A DNA stretch of 64,000 bases from Betaproteobacteria bacterium (GCA_016717855.1 JADKEV010000020.1:74047-138046); one strand, 5' to 3'. Numbered from the stretch's first letter, positions 9,376 to 20,000 are shown. The notes: generated by a model from the letters alone, not told the origin. Numbers and translations are program-made.

Positions 9376-10940
9376 TTTTCTTCCTTTTCGATCAGTTTCC
9401 GCTTGTCGATCTTTCCCGCTTCATTTCTTGGCATCGACGTACGGAACTCCAGCACTTTGGGAACCATGATGTCTTCGAGATACCTTGCGCAATGGCGGAG
9501 CACGTCGCTCTCGCTCAGTTGAGCGCCGTCTTTCAGCGTTATGATCGCCTTCACCGCCGATCCGAGCAGTTGATCCGGCACACCGACGACTGCCGCGAGG
9601 CTCACGCCGTCGAGCCGGTACAACACATTTTCGACCTCTGTCGGACTCACCTTCTCGCTGCCGCTTCTGATGATATCGTCCCGGCGTCCCACAAAGTAAA
9701 GGAATCCCTCGTCATCGATTCGAAACAGGTCGCCGGTGTGCAGCACGCGCTCCCCGGGAACCGGTCCGGGCCTGAGAACCCTGTCGGTCTCTTCCGGGAG
9801 GTTCCAGTACCCTCGCATTACGTTGGCACCGCGTACCACGAGTTCCCCGACTTCACCCGCAGGCAGACGCCGTCCACCTTCATCCACGACATACACCTCG
9901 ACGTTCGGCATTGGCTTTCCCACGGATTCCGGACGATTATCCAGCTGGTCCGGCGGCAGGTAGGACACGCGCTTGCACTCGGTGAGGCCATACATCAGAA
10001 ACAACTTGGTTCGAGGGAGCCACTTTCTGATTTGGGGAACGTGTTCCGGGGGAAGCGCGGCGCCGGCATTGGTGAGATAGCGCAGATGTTCCATCGGATA
10101 CGCCGAAAGATCGAGTTGCAGCAGTACCGCCGAAATCGTCGGCACAATCGCAAATCCGGTGGCCCGCTCCTCCATCAATCGTTGCAGGATTGCATGCGGG
10201 TACGCAAATGATTTTTCCAGGACGACCGTCGCGCCAACCTGAAACGCGGTCAGGGCCTGGTACAGCCCATAGCTGAACGACAATGGAAGTACGGTCAGGA
10301 TCACGTCACTCGAAGTGTTTTCGAGATACTCCGTGACGGATGTAGCCGCGGCAACCATGTTGAAGTGGCTCATCATGACGCCCTTCGGCCTGCCGGTGGA
10401 GCCGGATGTATAGATGAGCCCGGCGAGGTCGAGATCGATGCCCCGCCCAGATGGGGGCTCAGCGGATTCTCGGTGCGCCGCCATCAGCTCATCCCACGAA
10501 ATGATGCGCTTCGATTCAGCGTGGAAGTCCGCATCGTTTCCTGCGACCAGAACCGTCTCAAGCTGTGGTATCTGCGGCAAGCTCGCCTGCAGGCTCACAG
10601 CCTTGCGGGTTCTGGTGATCAGCATACGGGCGCCCGAGTCATTTAACATGAACGTGAGTTTCTCGGGTTTTATGGCGGCATTCAAAAGGACAAATATCCC
10701 GCCGGCCTTCAGGATCGCGAAGATTGACAAGACCGTTTCAACGGAGTTGTCGAGGCATACCGCGACCCGGTCTCCACGCCTGACACCCAGGCCGATCAGT
10801 CCATTGGCGAGCTGGTTGGCCTGCTCGTCGATCCGGCGATAGGTCAGGCGCTGCTCCCCGCAGACGAGGGCAGTCTTATCCGGACATTGCGTCGCGCTGC
10901 GTTCCAGAAATGCTTCGACCCGCACCCTGCCTCCCCCCAC
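9372..10940 (-). CDS. AMP-forming acyl/aminoacyl ligase
   Basis: A 522-residue member of the ANL superfamily, which adenylates a carboxylic acid and transfers it to CoA or to a carrier protein. Visible motifs are YTSGSTGRPKGVMMSH (A3, about residue 192), SFSYGLYQAL, YGLTECKRVSYLPPD (A5, about 315), VLHTGDLFRIDDEGFLYFVG with RRDDIIRSGSEKVSP (A7/A8, about 395-430) and the catalytic lysine in NEAGKIDKRKLIEK near the C-terminus. It lies 4 nt downstream of the ACP gene and overlaps nadE by 4 nt, so the ACP is its probable acceptor. Similar ligases occur in exosortase-A/EPS loci. The substrate cannot be read from the sequence. Confidence 0.85.
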   Translation of the reverse strand: MGGGRVRVEAFLERSATQCPDKTALVCGEQRLTYRRIDEQANQLANGLIGLGVRRGDRVAVCLDNSVETVLSIFAILKAGGIFVLLNAAIKPEKLTFMLNDSGARMLITRTRKAVSLQASLPQIPQLETVLVAGNDADFHAESKRIISWDELMAAHRESAEPPSGRGIDLDLAGLIYTSGSTGRPKGVMMSHFNMVAAATSVTEYLENTSSDVILTVLPLSFSYGLYQALTAFQVGATVVLEKSFAYPHAILQRLMEERATGFAIVPTISAVLLQLDLSAYPMEHLRYLTNAGAALPPEHVPQIRKWLPRTKLFLMYGLTECKRVSYLPPDQLDNRPESVGKPMPNVEVYVVDEGGRRLPAGEVGELVVRGANVMRGYWNLPEETDRVLRPGPVPGERVLHTGDLFRIDDEGFLYFVGRRDDIIRSGSEKVSPTEVENVLYRLDGVSLAAVVGVPDQLLGSAVKAIITLKDGAQLSESDVLRHCARYLEDIMVPKVLEFRTSMPRNEAGKIDKRKLIEKEEK

Positions 10941-10944
10941 TTCG

Positions 10945-11211
10945 CTACTTCACGACTGCGGCCTTGCGCTTGATGAAATCGACGGTCTTGTTGATAGAGT
11001 CCAGATTGGCCGGTACCAGTTCGTTCGCCTCGATCTCGATGCTGTACTTGTCTTCGAGAAAGAACACCAGTTCCATGATACCTGTCGAATCGATGATTCC
11101 GTGTTCCAGCAGGGAATCGTCATTGGACAGCTTCCTCTGCGTATCGCCAAACAGGAAGTTGACGACAATGAACTCGCGGACCACCTCTTCAACTGATGAC
11201 ATCGGGCGCAT
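10945..11211 (-). CDS. acyl carrier protein
   Basis: An 88-residue stand-alone carrier protein. The phosphopantetheine attachment serine is in EHGIIDSTGIMELVFFLED (about residues 36-54). The usual DSL is DST here, a variation common in dedicated, non-fatty-acid ACPs. The C-terminal helix is basic. The gene overlaps the amidotransferase gene by 23 nt and is followed after 4 nt by the ligase, so expression is coupled. It probably carries the acid activated by that ligase while an amidotransferase or NadE-like enzyme acts on it. The Sfp-type transferase at 28061 is a candidate activator. Confidence 0.9.
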   Translation of the reverse strand: MRPMSSVEEVVREFIVVNFLFGDTQRKLSNDDSLLEHGIIDSTGIMELVFFLEDKYSIEIEANELVPANLDSINKTVDFIKRKAAVVK

Positions 11212-13138
11212 CTCCCTTGTGGCTGATGAACTGGTCGACCCAAAGCTGGGTAGACAGAATTCCTATCAGTGCCATGTTGTCCCGGGCTCCAATCGCCTGG
11301 CCGTTGCGGGCTTTCTTAACGAGTGCCCCGACCGCCGTGGGATTGAAAAGGCCATCTCTAAGGATCCTGTCCGGACTAAGCAGGTCTTCCACGTATGGTG
11401 CCCGCGCTGTCCCCGTCCTGGAATCAAAGAAGCTTGCGGCATCCGGAGCCCGGTATGGCTGCTTTGGACGTTTCCTGACCGATAGAGGGACCAGATGCCC
11501 CGCGGCGTGCTTGAGGATGTATTTCTCGTTCAGCACCTTCATTTTCAAGTGCGGCGGAATCTTCGTTGTGAAGTCGACGACACGGTGGTCAAGAAATGGA
11601 AACCGCCCCTCTACGGAATGCGCCATGCCCATCCTGTCCCCCTGCGACGAAAGGAGATAACCCGGAAGCAGCCCTGTCGCTTCAAGATACTGGGCCTGTG
11701 AAAATCCGTCCCACCTGGCATAGGCTGCCGGCAACCTCTGTCTCATTTCAGCATAGCCATCGGATTTTCGAATGTCGGACTTTACACTATCGGAGAGAAA
11801 GCCCTTCAATTTAGCTGTCAGTTCCCACCTCGGCAGATGCGAAAAGAAGTCATTCGCCAGATCCTCTGGCTTGACGTGAAAGAAGGCTGACAGATATGCA
11901 TTCGATTGGGCCTGAATATTCTTCAGATACGGGTACAAGCGCTTGAGCAACATCGGACGCCAATGAGAACCCGGGTTTACGGCCCAGAATCTTCGGATCT
12001 TGGCTTCCTTGAAAATGTCGTACCCCCCGAAGAACTCATCTGCGCCTTCGCCCGTAAGCACTACCTTGTACCCATCACGGTTCACGAGATTCGAGAGCAG
12101 AAACAGCGGCGCGGGGGCTGTTCGCAGGAGAGGCGTTTCGGCATGCCAGACAACTCTCGGAAACACGTCACAGATGTCCTGATACGAGCAGCGAACCGAG
12201 CGATGCTCCGTCTGAAGCATATCGATGACATCCTGTTGAAAGTTGCTTTCGTCGAACTCGCCGTCCTGGAACGTGACCGAGAAGGTCTTCAGCCGATCAC
12301 CTGAGTGTTTCCTTGCCAGGGCGGAAATGATGGACGAGTCCAGCCCGCCGCTCAGATAGGCGCCAACAGGAACGTCGGATCGCAGGCGAATCCGGGTGGC
12401 GTCGCCCAGCAACTCCAGCACCCGTCCTGCGCAGTCTTCCGTCGACATCCCGAAGTCGATCGACGAATAGTCCAGTTGCCAGTATGGCCAGGTCCGCACT
12501 TTCCCATCGGCGATGACCATGGAATGACCTGGGGGAAGTTCCTGTATCCCCTTGATCATTGTCCGGGGTGATAGCCCGGACCAGAACGTGAAAACCCGGT
12601 CCAGCGTCTCCAGATCGATTTCCCGCCCGGTGTCAGGGTGGGCGAGAATCGATTTCATTTCCGACCCAAAGACGAACCCCCTCGACGTTCTGGCGTAAAA
12701 GAGAGGCCGTACTCCGACGCGGTCACGGGAGAGAAACAGCTTTTGATGCCGGGTATCCCAGATCGCAAAGGCCCACTGTCCGTTGAAGTGCTCCACGCAC
12801 CGCTCGCCCATGTCGGCGTACATGTGCAGGATCACTTCGGTGTCGGACTGGGTCTCGAAGCGATGCCCCTTGCCGATCAGTTCGCTTCGCAATTCGATGT
12901 AGTTGAAGATCTCGCCGTTGAAGGTGATCCAGAGCGAACCATCCCCATTCGACATTGGCTGGTGGCCTCCCGACAAGTCGATGATGCTGAGGCGGGCATG
13001 GGCCAAGCCGACCGGACCCGCCGCCCAAGTGCCTTCAGCATCCGGTCCCCGATATCGGATCGCGCGGACCATTTCACGCAGGAGTTCGGGTGAGATCGGT
13101 TCGTTCCTGAAACTCAGAGCGCCGGCAATTCCGCACAT
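11189..13138 (-). CDS. asnB: glutamine-dependent asparagine synthetase-like amidotransferase
   Basis: A full-length 649-residue class II (Ntn) amidotransferase. The N-terminus MCGIAGAL places the nucleophilic Cys at position 2; RGPDAEG, LAHARLSIIDLSGGHQPM and FNGEIFN (glutaminase domain) follow, then the synthetase PP-loop GAYLSGGLDSSIIS (about residues 254-267). The family includes WbpS, WbtH and WbmI from O-antigen clusters, thought to amidate uronic acids, as well as exosortase-associated amidotransferases. It heads the asnB-ACP-ligase-nadE operon, facing away from the flippase gene. I infer amidation of a sugar acid or ACP-bound acid, not bulk asparagine synthesis. Confidence 0.88.
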   Translation of the reverse strand: MCGIAGALSFRNEPISPELLREMVRAIRYRGPDAEGTWAAGPVGLAHARLSIIDLSGGHQPMSNGDGSLWITFNGEIFNYIELRSELIGKGHRFETQSDTEVILHMYADMGERCVEHFNGQWAFAIWDTRHQKLFLSRDRVGVRPLFYARTSRGFVFGSEMKSILAHPDTGREIDLETLDRVFTFWSGLSPRTMIKGIQELPPGHSMVIADGKVRTWPYWQLDYSSIDFGMSTEDCAGRVLELLGDATRIRLRSDVPVGAYLSGGLDSSIISALARKHSGDRLKTFSVTFQDGEFDESNFQQDVIDMLQTEHRSVRCSYQDICDVFPRVVWHAETPLLRTAPAPLFLLSNLVNRDGYKVVLTGEGADEFFGGYDIFKEAKIRRFWAVNPGSHWRPMLLKRLYPYLKNIQAQSNAYLSAFFHVKPEDLANDFFSHLPRWELTAKLKGFLSDSVKSDIRKSDGYAEMRQRLPAAYARWDGFSQAQYLEATGLLPGYLLSSQGDRMGMAHSVEGRFPFLDHRVVDFTTKIPPHLKMKVLNEKYILKHAAGHLVPLSVRKRPKQPYRAPDAASFFDSRTGTARAPYVEDLLSPDRILRDGLFNPTAVGALVKKARNGQAIGARDNMALIGILSTQLWVDQFISHKGDAPDVIS

Positions 13139-13443
13139 AATTTTGCTAATCTATGACCGTCCGGAGGATACAATCAGTTTCTTTTTTACTTTTCGGGAGA
13201 TCGAGCGGGTCAATTGACGGCGAAGTATGCCTGACAACGGCAGGCATGCCAATTCGGCAGCGATTGCAGTGCTGTTCGAAGCAGTCATCCTGTTTGTCGC
13301 GCGCCAGCTGAGTCTCTCTTAATCCGGGTGTTGCGACGCGCAGGAGGTCCTGCAATGGGGGCAGGCTACGGTGTCGCGTGCGGTTCATGCACAGGGGAGG
13401 ACCGGGTCCGCGATGGCACAGGGCCTCCTGCAGGGAGTACGCA
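13139..13443. promoter_or_regulatory. divergent intergenic region with a 7-bp perfect hairpin
   Basis: About 305 bp between asnB (minus) and the flippase (plus). It contains a perfect inverted repeat ATGCCTG-7 nt-CAGGCAT at 13227-13247 and a T-rich tract at about 13168-13195. The repeat could be an operator for the two divergent units. I see no clear promoter hexamers. Confidence 0.35.
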
Positions 13444-14985
13444 GTGAAGGAGAGCATCGCGCTGCTGCGCAACGTGGCCTGGGTGGCGATGGCAGGCTAC
13501 ATCGAGGCTGCCGTGGGCCTCCTGGCGGGTGTCCTGATCGCCAGGACCCTGGGCCCGACGGACTACGGGCACTATGCCTTCGGCATCTGGCTGTGCGGAG
13601 CCCTGATCATGGCTGGCAACAGTGGGCTGCCCGCCTCGTCAATCAAGTTCATTGCCGAAACTCGCGGTTCCGGTCGCCCGGATGTGACCGCAGCGCTCGT
13701 CAGCCGATTCACGCGCCTGCAGTTGGCGAGTTCGGCTATCGTCCTGTCCGTCTTCGCCGTCGCAATGGCAATCCACCCGGTCTCGGACTGGAGCGATGCG
13801 CTGCCACTGATGCTGGGCATCGCCATCGTGGCGACGTGGTCGCGGGCCGGCTTCTGGATGTGGGGCGCAATTGGCAAGGGTCACGAACTGTTCGCGCCAG
13901 AGAACCTGACTTTGGCCATCAACGCGCTTCTCAACATTGCCCTGGTTGTTGCGCTGGCCTGGATGGGGGCGACCGTCGCCCAGTTCTTTGCCCTCTACGC
14001 GGGACTGGGCGTGATATCGAACCTGTTGTTGCGCTTGATGCTCAAGCGGTGCGGAATCCGGGCCGTGCGCGGTCCGATTCCGGACGAACTGGAGCGGCGC
14101 CTGCGGCGCCACATAATTCTCACCGGGATCATGGTGTTGCTGATCGTCGGCACCAACAGAGCGGTCGAGATGTCGCTGTTGAAGGTCTATGCGGGCGCCG
14201 AGGCGGTGGGCTACTTCGCGATTGCCGGAGCGCTGACCAAGGGCGCGATCGACCTGCTCGCTGGCGGCATGGCGGCCGTACTGCTGCCGGCGATGTCGCG
14301 CCGCTTCGGCGAGGGAGGTCGGAATGCCCTGGGGGGCATGTTGGTCGAATCCACGCGCGTGTACTGGCTTGTCGGCTTGGCCATCGCCGGGCTGGGACTG
14401 ATCGTGTCGGAAGGACTGGTCCACCTGCTCTACGGGCATCGGTACGAGGGCGCCATCCCGGCGCTGACGTGGAACCTCGCCCTTGCCGGTCTGATGGTGG
14501 TCAACGGTGCGGCGGCAGCTGTTCTGACGGCCAGTGATCGCCAGGCCGATCGCATCCGTATCGTTCTGTGTGTATTGATCGTCAACGTGATCGCGGGGAT
14601 GCTGCTGATCCCGCGCTATGGCTTGCCCGGCGCGATTGCCAGCCTGGCGCTTACCCAGGTGTGTGACACGGCGATGAACTGGTTCTTTGCCTTCCGCCGG
14701 GTCGAGGTCAGGCTTCCCGTCGGGCCGATGGCGCGACAGGCACTCGCCGCCACCGTGGCCACCGCGCTGGGGTACCTCACCACGGAGGCTCTGCCCTTCA
14801 GGGGGGCGTTCGCCGGAGGTGCGACCGTGTTCCTTCTGACGTATGTGCCGCTGTGCGTGGTGCTGCGGACACTGCGGGCGTCCGAGTTCGAGGTCATTGC
14901 GCACATCATCGGTCGACTCGGGCGACCGGCAGCCGGCGTGGCGGCGCGAATCGCCCGTCTGAGCCGGTTCGCGATGGAGGACTGA
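13444..14985 (+). CDS. Wzx/MVF-type polysaccharide flippase
   Basis: A 513-residue integral membrane protein with about 12-14 hydrophobic segments throughout. It matches the polysaccharide-transport (Wzx, RfbX-like) branch of the MOP superfamily: SIALLRNVAWVAMAGYIEAA at the N-terminus, PASSIKFIAE near 62, and TNRAVEMSLLKVYAGAEAVG (about 237) are typical. Such proteins flip lipid-linked glycans across the inner membrane. I prefer the GTG at 13444 over the ATG at 13378 because GGGAG lies 7 nt upstream and the preceding residues are not protein-like. It stands just upstream of the NRPS/PKS genes on the same strand. Confidence 0.85.
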   Translation: MKESIALLRNVAWVAMAGYIEAAVGLLAGVLIARTLGPTDYGHYAFGIWLCGALIMAGNSGLPASSIKFIAETRGSGRPDVTAALVSRFTRLQLASSAIVLSVFAVAMAIHPVSDWSDALPLMLGIAIVATWSRAGFWMWGAIGKGHELFAPENLTLAINALLNIALVVALAWMGATVAQFFALYAGLGVISNLLLRLMLKRCGIRAVRGPIPDELERRLRRHIILTGIMVLLIVGTNRAVEMSLLKVYAGAEAVGYFAIAGALTKGAIDLLAGGMAAVLLPAMSRRFGEGGRNALGGMLVESTRVYWLVGLAIAGLGLIVSEGLVHLLYGHRYEGAIPALTWNLALAGLMVVNGAAAAVLTASDRQADRIRIVLCVLIVNVIAGMLLIPRYGLPGAIASLALTQVCDTAMNWFFAFRRVEVRLPVGPMARQALAATVATALGYLTTEALPFRGAFAGGATVFLLTYVPLCVVLRTLRASEFEVIAHIIGRLGRPAAGVAARIARLSRFAMED

Positions 14986-15336
14986 CAGGCGGAAACGTGG
15001 CGGCAACGGAAGTGCAGCGGTGGACAGGTGATGCCGAGTCCCCGTGCCCGAATGCTGTCACCGGCCGACTTCCTGCGGCGCTTCGAAACGCCGCGGCCAG
15101 CCTTACGCTCGGACTGCGGGCACAGCAACATGTCACATTTCTCAAATGGGTTTTTGGATTGAAAATTCCAGGTATCTCGCCTGAGGAGGTCGTCCGGTTC
15201 ATTGTCCTCGGCGGGACGTTCGATCTTCGGCGAATGCCTTGACCCGCATAGTTCGCTATCGTCGAGAAGCCGTCAATAGACATCGCGTTTTCCATTAGAC
15301 TATGTTGCTGAAGTGTACAGTTTGGAGCCTCTCAAA
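14986..15336. other. gap between flippase and assembly-line genes
   Basis: About 350 bp, more AT-rich from about 15130 on than the flanking genes. A frame ending at 15242 (…HVTFLKWVFGLK…) looks partly protein-like but has no start or family match, so I do not call it. The start of the A-PCP gene has GGAG 9 nt upstream of ATG 15337. A promoter for the assembly line probably lies here. Confidence 0.35.
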
Positions 15337-17001
15337 ATGTCTGAAAACCGGGGAGGGGTAAACGAGCGGTTTCTCTCGATTGCCTGGCAGTTCGGTACCC
15401 GTCCCGCGCTGGCTTTTCGCAATGCCGGAGTCTGGTCGCGTCTGCGCCTGCTGTGTGAAGACGCGAGGTTGAAGCAGATTTATTCTGCCGTTCCGCTGTG
15501 CGAGTCGCTGCGTTTTCCATTGCGTGTTCAAACAGTCGGCGGCACTGCGTTTGCCGAAGCCGGCGCAGGGGGGCGTGACGTCGGCCGAAGTGAAATTTCG
15601 CCGGAATCACCTGCCTACATCATGTTTACCTCGGGTTCAACGGGTGAGCCGAAAGGTGTGGTTGTACCGCATCGTGCCATTATGCGTTTGGTCGACAAAC
15701 CGAACTTCATGCGACTCGATTCCAGCCGGGTGTTTCTTTGCCTCGCTCCCCTGGGTTTTGACGCCTCGACGCTCGAAATATGGGGACCGCTGCTCAACGG
15801 CGGAAAGTGCGTCCTCTATCCCGATCAGCAGCTGCCGACCGCATCCGGCCTCAAGAGCGTGATCGAAGCGACTGGCGTGAACAGCATGTGGCTGACCGCA
15901 TCGCTGTTTAACAGCATTCTCGATCAGGATGCACAAAGTCTCGCTGGGGTCGAGGAATTGCTCACGGGGGGTGAGGCGCTGTCCGTGCCGCACGTATGCA
16001 AGGCACTTGCGGAGCTCAGAGGCACCCAGTTGATCAACGGCTACGGTCCGACGGAGAACACTACATTCACCACCTGCTACAGGATTCCAGTCGACTTTTC
16101 AGCGGCCGAGCCCCGCGTGCCGATTGGCCTTCCAATATCGGGAACCCGGATTGCGATTGTCGACGAGCACCTGGTACCCGTTCCTGCCGGGGTCGAGGGT
16201 GAACTGGTCGCTCTGGGCGAAGGTCTCGCGCTGGGTTACCTGAACAAGCCTGCGCTTACGCAGGGGCGATTCATTGACATTCGCACGACAGACGGGCAGG
16301 ACATCCGCGGTTATCGAACCGGTGACCGCGTCGTCCAAAGGCCTGACGGACTAGTCGATTACCTGGGGCGATTCGATGATCAGGTGAAAATCGAGGGCCA
16401 TCGAATCGAGCCCGCCGAGATCGAGCGGGTCATTGCCCGGTTTCCGGGGATAAAGGAATGTCGGGTGCTGGTCCGGTCGGGGCCTGCCGGCCAGAAGCGA
16501 CTGGCAGCCTATGTCGTGGCGAACGATTCTCCGCAGCAGCACGAGTTGAGAAACTGGCTGGCCGGGATGCTGCCGGCGTACATGGTGCCCCACTACCTGT
16601 TCATGCTTCGCGCATTGCCGACCAATGCCAATGGAAAGCTGGACAAGGATGCACTGCCAGACCCGTCTTCGCGAACGGTGGAGGCGCCAATGGAAGGCAG
16701 GCCGGAGAAATTCGCAACGCTCAGCCAGGCATGGGGGGAGATCCTGGGACAACCCCCGTCGTCCGTGGACATCAATTTCTTCGACGCCGGTGGAACCTCG
16801 CTGGATGCGGTGCGGCTCCACGCGCTGCTGTGCAGTCGATTCATGCGCGAGCTGGATCCGACATTCGTGTTCGAGCATGCCACGATCCGCCGCCAGGCCG
16901 ACGCATTGATGCCGGCGCATCTTGATGATGAGCCTGCCCGCGGGCGCGGGCTGCAGCGCCGGAATGCCCTGGAGCGCGGGGCGAGGGCACGCAGGCTGTG
17001 A
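15337..17001 (+). CDS. stand-alone NRPS adenylation-PCP protein with an internally shortened A domain
   Basis: A 554-residue A-PCP didomain. A-domain motifs A3 (FTSGSTGEPKGVVVPH, about 97), A4 (FDASTLEIW), A5 (NGYGPTENTTF), A7 (YRTGD), A8 (GRFDDQVKIEGHRIEPAEIE) and A10 (NANGKLDKDAL) are present. PCP follows with DAGGTSLDAV (about 482), the Ser being the phosphopantetheine site. The N-terminal part runs NERFLSIAWQFGTRPALAF directly into RLRLLCEDARLK, so the usual 60-70 residues holding A1 and A2 are missing. By eye the specificity residues read D-A-L-L-L-G-G-T-F, which I cannot assign. Its stop overlaps the PKS GTG start. It should load the starter unit of the assembly line, if still functional. 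Confidence 0.82.
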   Translation: MSENRGGVNERFLSIAWQFGTRPALAFRNAGVWSRLRLLCEDARLKQIYSAVPLCESLRFPLRVQTVGGTAFAEAGAGGRDVGRSEISPESPAYIMFTSGSTGEPKGVVVPHRAIMRLVDKPNFMRLDSSRVFLCLAPLGFDASTLEIWGPLLNGGKCVLYPDQQLPTASGLKSVIEATGVNSMWLTASLFNSILDQDAQSLAGVEELLTGGEALSVPHVCKALAELRGTQLINGYGPTENTTFTTCYRIPVDFSAAEPRVPIGLPISGTRIAIVDEHLVPVPAGVEGELVALGEGLALGYLNKPALTQGRFIDIRTTDGQDIRGYRTGDRVVQRPDGLVDYLGRFDDQVKIEGHRIEPAEIERVIARFPGIKECRVLVRSGPAGQKRLAAYVVANDSPQQHELRNWLAGMLPAYMVPHYLFMLRALPTNANGKLDKDALPDPSSRTVEAPMEGRPEKFATLSQAWGEILGQPPSSVDINFFDAGGTSLDAVRLHALLCSRFMRELDPTFVFEHATIRRQADALMPAHLDDEPARGRGLQRRNALERGARARRL

Positions 17002-20000
17002 ACGCCGAGTCCAGATCGGCCGAGCTGCCCAGGAACGCTCTTGCGGTCGTGGGAATGGCGGGGCGCTTTCCGGGCGCTGGCGATGTCGACGGGTTTTGGG
17101 AGAACCTCTGCGCCGGCCGGGAAGGAGTGAGTTTCTTCAAGTCCGAGGAACTTGATCCCTCCATACCGATTTCGCTGCGCAGCCACCCCGATTACGTTCG
17201 GGCGCGGGGCATCGTCGAAGACTGCGACAAGTTCGACGCCGGATTCTTCAATGTAAATCCCCTCGAAGCTCAAATCATGGATCCGCAGCAGCGGATCATG
17301 CTGGAACTTGCCTGGTCCGCACTGGAGAACGCCGGCCATGCGCCGTCACAGTTCCCGGGGTTGGTCGGCGTCTACGTCGGCATGAACTGGAACCGTTACC
17401 GGGCGCATTGCCTGTCCGCGCGGCCGGATCTCGTTGAACGGTTTGGTGAACTCAATTCCGCGCTGGCAAATGAGTTCGATTTCCTTGCAACCCGGATTTC
17501 GTACAAGCTGAATCTGCGCGGCCCGAGCATCACCATCGGAACCGCGTGCTCGACCTCCCTGGTCGCACTGGCGCAAGCATCGCTTGCGCTGCTCAACTAC
17601 GAATGCGACCTCGCGCTGGCCGGGGGTGTGTCGATTACCGTTCCGGTCAACGCGGGGTATCTCCATATCGAGGGTGGAATGCTCTCGGCAGACGGCCACT
17701 GCCGCACCTTCGATGCGCAAGGCACAGGCACGACGTTCAACGACGGTGCGGGACTGGTTGTGTTGCGGCGGCTCGAAGATGCCATCGCGGACGGAGATCG
17801 CATCTACGCGGTGGTGCGCGGCTTTGCCGTCAACAACGACGGTTCCGATCGGGTGAGTTTTACGGCACCCAGCGTCAGCGGCCAGGCTGAAGTCATTCGT
17901 TCGGCGCTCGAGTTCGCCGATATAGATCCTGCGACTATCGGGTTCATCGAGGCCCACGGGACCGCGACGCCATTGGGCGATCCGATCGAAGTCGCGGCAC
18001 TGAAGAGGGTATTCGCCGGCGTCAAGGCAAAGGGCGCCCGGTGCGCCCTCGGTTCCGTCAAGAGTTCCATCGGGCACCTGATTCATGCTGCGGGCGTGGT
18101 TGGCTTCATGAAGGCAGCACTGTCCGTCTACCACGGCAAGATTCCTCCGAGCCTGTTTTTCGACACGCCCAATCCGAACCTGGGCCTGGAGGACAGTCCG
18201 TTCTATGTCAACACCAGTCTCGAGGAATGGACGACTTCGGATCACCCGCGACGCGCCGGCGTCAGCTCGTTCGGCGTGGGCGGCACGAATGCCCACGTGG
18301 TCATCGAGGAGGCGCCCGCAGTCGAAGCTGCGGAGCCTTCGCGATCGCCGCAGCTGCTGGTGCTTTCGGCGCGCTCCAGCGCGGCCCTGGACCAGGCGAC
18401 AGCCAACCTGGCTGACCACTTGGAGAGTCATCCCGATCTCTATCTCGCCGACGTCGCCAACACCCTCCAGGTTGGCCGCGATGCTCTCCCGCATCGCCGT
18501 TCCCTGGCTGCTCGCGATGGCGCGGACGCGCTCGCGCTGCTTCGTTCCTGCGAGCGGGCCCGCGTTGCCACGCGAGTGGCGAGCGGTGTGCCACCCAGTG
18601 TGGCAATGATGTTCCCTGGCCAGGGGGCGCAGTATGTGGCGATGGGGCGAACGCTTTACCGGGACTGTGCCGTCTTCCGCGCGGCAGTCGATCGGTGCTC
18701 CGAAGTGCTCGAGCCACATTTGAGACTGGATCTGCGAAAGGTCCTGTACGAGACGCCGGAGGATGAAGTCGCCGCGGCGGCGCTGCGCGCCACCGCGCTC
18801 ACGCAGCCCGCGCTGTTCGCTATCGAGTACGCTCTGGCCCAGGTCTGGCTCGGACTTGGAGTCCGTCCCAGTGCGCTGGTGGGGCACAGCGTCGGCGAAT
18901 TTGTCGCTGCGGCACTTTCAGGCATTTTCTCGCTGGAAGATGCGCTGCGACTTGTCGCGACGCGCGGACGGCTGATGCAGGAACTGCCAGCCGGCTCGAT
19001 GCTCTCGGTTCGGCTCGCCGCGGACAGATTGTCCGCCCGGCTGATGTCCGACCTGGCCATCGCGTCCGAAAACGGGCCATCGCTCGCGGTCGTCGCAGGT
19101 CCGACCGACGACGTGCGCAAGCTCAAAGCCGACCTCGACGCCGAAGGGGTCGTGTGCAGGATGTTGGAAACTTCCCATGCCTTTCATTCGTCCATGATGG
19201 ACCCGATACTGGCACCGTTTGGCGAGGCAGTCCGGAGCATTAAATTCTCCATGCCGGTGATTCCGATCGTATCGACGGTCACCGGCGATTGGATGACGCC
19301 CGAGCAAGCGGTCGATCCGGATTACTGGACGCAGCACCTGCGCCGGACCGTGCGCTTCGCCCCTGCAGTGCGCACGCTCCTTCTGGATTCGTCGCGACTC
19401 CTGCTGGAGGTCGGCCCCCGAGCGACGCTGGGTACGCTCGCACGCCAGCAGGTCTCGAGCGCGGCGGTCGGGCCGGTCATCATTTCTTCGCTCGCGGATA
19501 CGCCAGAGAACGAATGGGCGACCCTGCTTCAGGCCGTCGGACAGGTCTGGACCGCGGGGGTGCCGATCGAATGGGCCGCCCTCTCCGGCAACGGGCGGCG
19601 CGCCCGGATTCCCCTGCCGACTTATCCGTTCGAACGCCAGCGGTTTTGGGTCGAACCACGCGCCGACGCGACAGTCGCACAGGGCGGCCCGGGCGTCGTT
19701 GCGGCCACGGCAATCGATGCATCGGTAACCCTTCCTCCCGTTTCCTTCCCGATCATTCACGAGGGACCTTCAATGAGCGCACCAGCTACGTCTGCTCCAG
19801 CACGCGGCAGGAAAGACGTCATCATCGCTCGCCTGCGCGAAGTGATCGAAGATGTCTCCGGCCTCGAAATGGAAGGCGCTGACGCGACGACCAGCTTTAT
19901 CGAATTCGGGCTCGATTCCCTGGTACTCACCCAGATGGCGCTGCAGCTTCAGAAGACCTATCCGGTCAACGTCACCTTTCGCCAGCTCATGCAGGACTAT

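Noticed and set aside
7190..13443. Sigma-54 -24/-12 promoter elements
   Set aside because: I scanned intergenic gaps for the TGGCAC-N4/5-TTGC pattern by eye and found no acceptable match.
13639..15006. 455-codon minus-strand frame opposite the flippase gene
   Set aside because: Biased Arg/Gln/His composition and no family motif; it is the antisense shadow of a conserved membrane protein.
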